This document shows positions 59,874 to 64,000 of a stretch of DNA of 64,000 nucleotides, in pieces (position 1 is the first letter of the stretch; every line of letters begins with the position of its first letter). The translations under genes and the position numbers were made by a program. The stretch comes from Oceanospirillaceae bacterium (lineage in GTDB: Bacteria > Pseudomonadota > Gammaproteobacteria > Pseudomonadales > Oceanobacteraceae). A model generated the notes under the pieces. The model was given only the letters and a program-made list of their open reading frames with translations, searched no databases and was not told the origin of the DNA. The stretch lies in assembly GCA_024234265.1 (NCBI GenBank), contig JACKOM010000004.1:186001-250000 (forward strand), read 5' to 3'.

Positions 59874-61112
59874 ATGGTCAATAAATCAACTCGTAAGACC
59901 ATTTTATTTGTTTCGGCTCGCCTACCTTATCCAGCACTGGAAGGCCATCAGATCAGAGCCTATGGCATACTCAAACAATTGAGTAAATATCATGATGTGC
60001 ATTTGTTATCTATTTTGCGACCTGGAGAAACCATTAATTACACAGACGAACTCGCGCAATGTTGTCAGTCAATTCGTGGTGTGCCGTTAAAATTTGATCT
60101 GCGTGAGAACCTATCCGCAGGACTACGCTCATTATTTTCAGGACTACCACTAGTTGCTACCCGCTATGTAACCCAAGGACTGACGCAGGCATTTCAAGCC
60201 GCACTGCAAGAAATAAAACCGGATATCGTGCACTTAGATTTGCTACCTCTCGCCGCACTTGCAGAATGGGCCCCCGCACAAACAAGCATCATTTTAAATG
60301 AGCATAATGTGGAATCTGACCTGCTTGAGCAAAAATGCCAAACCCTCACTGGAAAAGTGCATCAATGGATATACCGCCGCGAGCTTAAACTGGTGACTTT
60401 ATTTGAAAAACAAGCTTGCCAGCGTGCGGATATCACGCTGGCCTGCTCAGATGCAGATAAAAGAGCCTTAATCAGCATGGGCGCACGGGAAGTGCACACC
60501 ATTCCTAATGGTGTAAATACTGATGTCCTGCGACCACAGAATCAAGACTTTAACCCTAATCACCTAGTGTTTCTGGGCGGCATGGGTTGGTATCCAAATC
60601 GACTAGGGGTCGAATGGTTCACTGCCAAGGTGTTACCAAAAATTGTTGCTTTCAATCCGGCAACGCACCTGCATTTGATTGGAAACCCTGAGCCAGCTGC
60701 AAGTATTCCTGCACAAATGCGCCCCTATATTACCGTACATGGTTTTGTCGATGATTTCCGCCCTCTTGTGGGCAGCTCCGGTATTATGATCGTGCCACTT
60801 CACGTTGGCAGTGGCACACGCCTTAAAGTAGTTGAATCGGCAGCGCTCGGTTGCTGCATGGTCGCTACCCATAAAGGAGCCGAAGGTGTGGCACTAATAC
60901 ACAATGAAAGCGTGATTTTTGCTGATAACCCAGACGAGTTTGCCCAGGCCGTGTTGGCCCTGCAGCAAGATAAAAATGCAATTACCCGCATTGGTAAAAA
61001 TGCCCGCATTATCGCCCAGGAAATTTACGACTGGTCCTCGATAGGACACAAATTACACAGCATATACAGCAATACACCAAATATCCCTCTGGCCAATACC
61101 AGCCATGCTTAG
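59874..61112 (+). CDS. Glycosyltransferase family 4 protein
   Basis: 412 residues of GT-B fold. N-terminal domain KTILFVSARLPYPALEGHQIRA (donor/acceptor cleft, residues 8-29 region) and HVLLSIL-type strands; C-terminal domain with HTIPNGVNTDVLRP, LVFLGGMGWYPNRLGVEWF and the GT4 signature around MIVPLHVGSGTRLKVVESAALG (retaining mechanism, conserved Glu). It likely adds a sugar to a lipid-linked polysaccharide intermediate. ATG at 59874 is used; GTG at 59862 is possible. Confidence 0.9.
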   Translation: MVNKSTRKTILFVSARLPYPALEGHQIRAYGILKQLSKYHDVHLLSILRPGETINYTDELAQCCQSIRGVPLKFDLRENLSAGLRSLFSGLPLVATRYVTQGLTQAFQAALQEIKPDIVHLDLLPLAALAEWAPAQTSIILNEHNVESDLLEQKCQTLTGKVHQWIYRRELKLVTLFEKQACQRADITLACSDADKRALISMGAREVHTIPNGVNTDVLRPQNQDFNPNHLVFLGGMGWYPNRLGVEWFTAKVLPKIVAFNPATHLHLIGNPEPAASIPAQMRPYITVHGFVDDFRPLVGSSGIMIVPLHVGSGTRLKVVESAALGCCMVATHKGAEGVALIHNESVIFADNPDEFAQAVLALQQDKNAITRIGKNARIIAQEIYDWSSIGHKLHSIYSNTPNIPLANTSHA

Positions 61113-61137
61113 TGCCAAAAAATAATGGAATATTAAA

Positions 61138-61701
61138 ATGAGTTTTTTGAAAGAACTTAAATACCAGTGCAATGCAATGTACGAAGATGGGAAAGCCTTT
61201 TGGAAAAGACGCGGGGAAGGGAGCCTTTTACAGCCTCTACTATATATTCTGACCTGCAGGGGGTGGCACGTTATGATTCTATATCGTATAGGTAAAATCC
61301 TCTACGCACTTCCAATACCAGTGGTTTCACATCTTCTAAAGATCATATTCCGCCTGATACATTTTGTATTTGGAACCTTGTATGGAATTGAAATAAATCC
61401 TATTAGTGAAATTGGCCCTGGTTTTTATATAGGCCATTATGGCTGTATTTTTGTACGGGGCAATATAGGCAAAAACTGCTCAATCAGCCAAGGAGTTTCA
61501 TTGGGTTCTAAAGGCGCTGGCAAATCGAATGGCTGGCCGACACTAGGAGATAATATATACATTGGCGCTGGTGCAAAAGTGCTCGGAGCTATTCACATAG
61601 GCGATAATGTAGTAGTAGGTGCAAACGCTGTTGTGACTAAATCAGTGCCAGCCAATAGTCTTGCTGTTGGTGTTCCCGCTATTTTCAAGACACGCCAATA
61701 A
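61138..61701 (+). CDS. Serine O-acetyltransferase-like left-handed beta-helix acetyltransferase
   Basis: 187 residues. An N-terminal helical part with a hydrophobic stretch (VVSHLLKIIFRLIHFVFGTL) is followed by hexapeptide repeats: YGIEINPISEIGPGFYIGH, then GNIGKNCSISQGVSLGSKG, LGDNIYIGAGAKVLGAIHIG and NVVVGANAVVTKSVP. The His-Asp-type catalytic layout is that of CysE-like enzymes, but the surrounding genes suggest it acetylates a polysaccharide sugar. Starts 26 bases after the glycosyltransferase. Confidence 0.87.
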   Translation: MSFLKELKYQCNAMYEDGKAFWKRRGEGSLLQPLLYILTCRGWHVMILYRIGKILYALPIPVVSHLLKIIFRLIHFVFGTLYGIEINPISEIGPGFYIGHYGCIFVRGNIGKNCSISQGVSLGSKGAGKSNGWPTLGDNIYIGAGAKVLGAIHIGDNVVVGANAVVTKSVPANSLAVGVPAIFKTRQ

Positions 61702-61702
61702 G

Positions 61703-63145
61703 ATGTTATCCAACTTACTCAAACAAGGGATGCATTATGCCTCCGGCACGCTATTGCTGTCGGTGGCCAGTTTAATATCCTTCCCGATACTGACGCGTTT
61801 CCTGCCGGTTGACCAATATGGCATGTTATCCCTGCTGACGACCCTGGCAGGCATTATTGTCGCGGTTTATAAATTTGGCCTGCAGCAAAGTATCATCCGC
61901 TATTTTAAAAAATCGGATGATGTCTTTAATACCTCTGTATTGTACGCCATGTCGATTTCACTGCTGGCCGTGTCCGTCATGCTAGTGCTCTTTTATCTGT
62001 GTTTTAACACGGATATCAGCTACCAGTATTTTTATAGCCTGTTGTTAATTTCTGTTTTTCAAGCATGCCGTTCTGTTGTTATCAGCAACTATGCTGCCTC
62101 TGAAAAAAGTATTTATGTAAATGGCATTAATGTGATTTACAAATACCTATCACTTTTTGCAATGCTGCTGTTTATTTTTTATTACGAGCGCAGCGCAATA
62201 TCCGTACTGTTTTCCATGCTGGCAATTGATGGTCTGATTGCCGCAGCAATTATGTTCAACTGGTTTAAAACGTTTAAGCTCACCAAGCCTGATACCGAGA
62301 CGATTAAAACCCTATTTATTTATGGTTCCCCATTGATGCTTGCCGAGCTGGTACAGATGGCACATGCCTTTGCGGATCGTTTTATGATTGAGCACTACCT
62401 GGGGCTTGAGCAGGTTGCCATGTATGTCGCGCCCTATTCAATGTCCAAAATCATCTCTGACATTGTGTTTGGTGGCCTGGCGACGGCCCTTGTTCCCATT
62501 TACATGGGCATGTGGAACCGTCAGGAACATAACAATGTGAGCCTGCTGCTCAAAAAAGCCAGTGATTATTATGTGTTGTTATTTCCGGTAACGATTGGTG
62601 GTTTATATTTAATTGCAGAATCTTTGATTGGCCTGGCCGCTTCTGAAAAATACACACAAACGGCGTTTATTATGCCAATCGCCTTTATTGGGGTAGGACT
62701 GTTTTCATCCACATTTATTTATTCAGCCGGTTTGAGAATACGTAAAAATCAAACCGCCATATTGCGTTATGCAACCGAAAGCCTGCTGTTAAACGTCACG
62801 CTGAATTATATTTTCATGCCCATGTTTGGCATTGTGGCCAGCGCCTGGGCCACAGTAGCCAGTTATGCCTGGATGTCGTTGCGTTTTTACCGAGCCTCGC
62901 AGGCAACTGTTAATGTACCCATCAACCTCAACAACTTAGTGACAGGTTCACTGATTGCCGGTGTATTAATTATTTTGAGTGATGTTCTTCCAAGCCATCA
63001 GCATTATGCGGTCGAATTGTCGATCCGCTTAGTATTGGGTGGGAGCATTGCGGTGAGCATGTTGCTGGTATTAAACAAGGGATTACGCACAGACCTCAGC
63101 CAAGCGGTTTCTTTTATTAAGCAGAAGTTCTGCAAATCCAATTAA
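61703..63145 (+). CDS. Polysaccharide flippase (Wzx/MOP superfamily)
   Basis: 480 residues with about 12-14 membrane helices. FPILTRFLPVDQYGMLSLLTTLAG at the N-terminus and a C-terminal set (NVTLNYIFMPMFGIVASAWATVAS) match O-antigen/exopolysaccharide flippases that move lipid-linked oligosaccharides across the inner membrane. ATG at 61703 lies one base after the stop of the acetyltransferase gene, so the two are coupled. Confidence 0.92.
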   Translation: MLSNLLKQGMHYASGTLLLSVASLISFPILTRFLPVDQYGMLSLLTTLAGIIVAVYKFGLQQSIIRYFKKSDDVFNTSVLYAMSISLLAVSVMLVLFYLCFNTDISYQYFYSLLLISVFQACRSVVISNYAASEKSIYVNGINVIYKYLSLFAMLLFIFYYERSAISVLFSMLAIDGLIAAAIMFNWFKTFKLTKPDTETIKTLFIYGSPLMLAELVQMAHAFADRFMIEHYLGLEQVAMYVAPYSMSKIISDIVFGGLATALVPIYMGMWNRQEHNNVSLLLKKASDYYVLLFPVTIGGLYLIAESLIGLAASEKYTQTAFIMPIAFIGVGLFSSTFIYSAGLRIRKNQTAILRYATESLLLNVTLNYIFMPMFGIVASAWATVASYAWMSLRFYRASQATVNVPINLNNLVTGSLIAGVLIILSDVLPSHQHYAVELSIRLVLGGSIAVSMLLVLNKGLRTDLSQAVSFIKQKFCKSN

Positions 63146-63170
63146 AACGGGCCCCTTGGGGCCCGCTTTA
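63144..63170. terminator. Terminator after flippase gene
   Basis: CGGGCCCC / GGGGCCCG stem with a TT loop flanked by A and T runs, between convergent genes. Confidence 0.85.
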
Positions 63171-63187
63171 ATTGCCTGCTGCTATTT

Positions 63188-64000
63188 TCAGGGCTGCAAG
63201 GCCTGATCCCAATCGCTGGGCAATTCGAATACAAAGATCTCACGATTGGGTAAATTGCCCCCCCAGTTATCAGATACATAAATCCGGTTGCCCTGCAGAT
63301 TAATTGCAGCAGGCGCTTCATCCCGGTAATTACCTGTGTAACGGTTATAGTTAGGGCTGATACGCCATACCACAGGATTGGCAGACTCAGGTTTAAGCTG
63401 CATCAACAATAATTGGTTGGCAGCCCAATCGGTCGCACTGGCAGCATTACCCGCATTTGCGTAAGTGTTGACGAATATCCAACCTTTTTTCGAGGCAGGC
63501 ATTTTTCCGTAGTGAAAACCGTTGGACCAACCAAAATCACTGTGTGAGGCAACTTCTATACGGTTGTCATAACCCGCATTAACACCATTCACATAGATAG
63601 CATCGAGTTTATCGGTGCGGTTATTCTGGCTGATAAATAATTCCCGGCCCGCATCATCAAACGCCCAGCCTGAGTGGGTTTCCCCCACGGATACTTTAAC
63701 CGGTGCAGTTTTGCTGTGATCAAAATCCAGGGGCCACATATGCGCACCATCAAACCAGGTGCCAATATCTTCAGACCTTGAACCATAGTTTGCATCACCC
63801 CAGGCGCGGCCATAATGCAGAATAATGCCTGTACCCAGGGGGGATATTTCCACCATATTCGGACGGGGGAAGCTGCCTTGGGTTGCATAATGGGCCAGAG
63901 GTGTACCGGCCAGATCAGAGGGTAATAATACGTGGGTTTTATCCTGAGAGATCTGGTAATGCACAAACGCATCCACGACATAGGTTGTGCCGTTGTAATG
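63188..64000 (-). CDS. Unknown beta-rich protein, N-terminus beyond window
   Basis: The frame is open from the window edge (HYNGTTYVVDAFVHYQ) to the stop at 63188, so at least 270 residues. Trp, Tyr and Gly-rich strands recur (GIILHYGRAWGD; HSGWAFDDAGRELFISQNN; NRIYVSDNWGGNLPNREIFVFEL), suggesting a beta-propeller of a secreted protein. I do not recognise a family; polysaccharide binding or breakdown is possible given the neighbouring cluster, but unproven. Confidence 0.6.
   Translation of the reverse strand, partial: HYNGTTYVVDAFVHYQISQDKTHVLLPSDLAGTPLAHYATQGSFPRPNMVEISPLGTGIILHYGRAWGDANYGSRSEDIGTWFDGAHMWPLDFDHSKTAPVKVSVGETHSGWAFDDAGRELFISQNNRTDKLDAIYVNGVNAGYDNRIEVASHSDFGWSNGFHYGKMPASKKGWIFVNTYANAGNAASATDWAANQLLLMQLKPESANPVVWRISPNYNRYTGNYRDEAPAAINLQGNRIYVSDNWGGNLPNREIFVFELPSDWDQALQP

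Noticed and set aside
1..64000. tRNA, rRNA or prophage genes
   Set aside because: I looked for tRNA-like arms, rRNA segments and phage structural genes and found none I could support.

Overview
The window is chromosomal DNA from a gammaproteobacterium whose gene order follows the Pseudomonas pckA-to-cytochrome c5 region. The run is pckA, tex, gshA, dsbB, rsd/algQ, algP, ABC-F, hemB, ppk, ubiD, rho, trxA, ppx, hemY-X-D-C, algR-algZ type genes, argH, HAD-DUF484-dapF-lysA-lptM, cyaA, speE, glnK-amtB, ubiK, yifB, rep, cytochrome c5. Together with many small outer-membrane and lipoprotein genes, this suggests a Cellvibrionaceae-like relative rather than Pseudomonas itself; that placement is inference from gene order and protein character, not from a marker gene.

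Layout: 1-5.5 kb holds the 3' part of pckA, tex, gshA and an rmf-like gene. 5.5-6.1 kb is a 617-bp mobile element without a transposase, sitting inside the rmf terminator. 6.1-13.8 kb holds a FliL-like protein, dsbB, rsd, a WD40 lipoprotein, an orphan ParA, the histone H1-like algP and an ABC-F ATPase. 13.8-25.8 kb holds an acyl-CoA thioesterase, hemB and ppk (whose terminator carries a second copy of the same element), ubiD with a flavin reductase, rho, trxA and ppx. 25.9-31.6 kb is the hemCDXY operon and a LytTR two-component system. argH follows, with about 20 copies of a 7-bp repeat in its 3' flank. 33.4-35.0 kb is an AT-rich island of three small unknown membrane or lipoprotein genes. 35.2-39.3 kb holds a large di-haem cytochrome lipoprotein, a small lipoprotein, a decayed third copy of the element and a solute-binding protein. 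39.4-43 kb is an overlapping operon lptM-lysA-dapF-DUF484-HAD, in which the xerC gene found here in Pseudomonas is missing. 43-57.5 kb holds cyaA, a SutA-like regulator, speE, a nitrogen-control cluster (outer-membrane protein, glnK, amtB) behind a clear sigma-54 promoter with NtrC-like sites, ubiK, yifB, rep and cytochrome c5. 57.8-59.0 kb is an intact IS3-family insertion sequence, followed by 0.85 kb of AT-rich non-coding DNA and a polysaccharide cluster (glycosyltransferase, acetyltransferase, flippase). The window ends inside an unidentified secreted protein gene.

Two repeat systems stand out. The first is a transposase-less element with 15-bp inverted ends and 10-bp target duplications. 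Two clear copies each split the stem of a rho-independent terminator, and the element carries terminators of its own. The second is a family of 7-bp tandem repeats (GACGCTG, GAAGCTA, GACACCC and degenerate forms) in 3' flanks and intergenic gaps. In argH and rep the array lies between the stop codon and a terminator hairpin of identical sequence.
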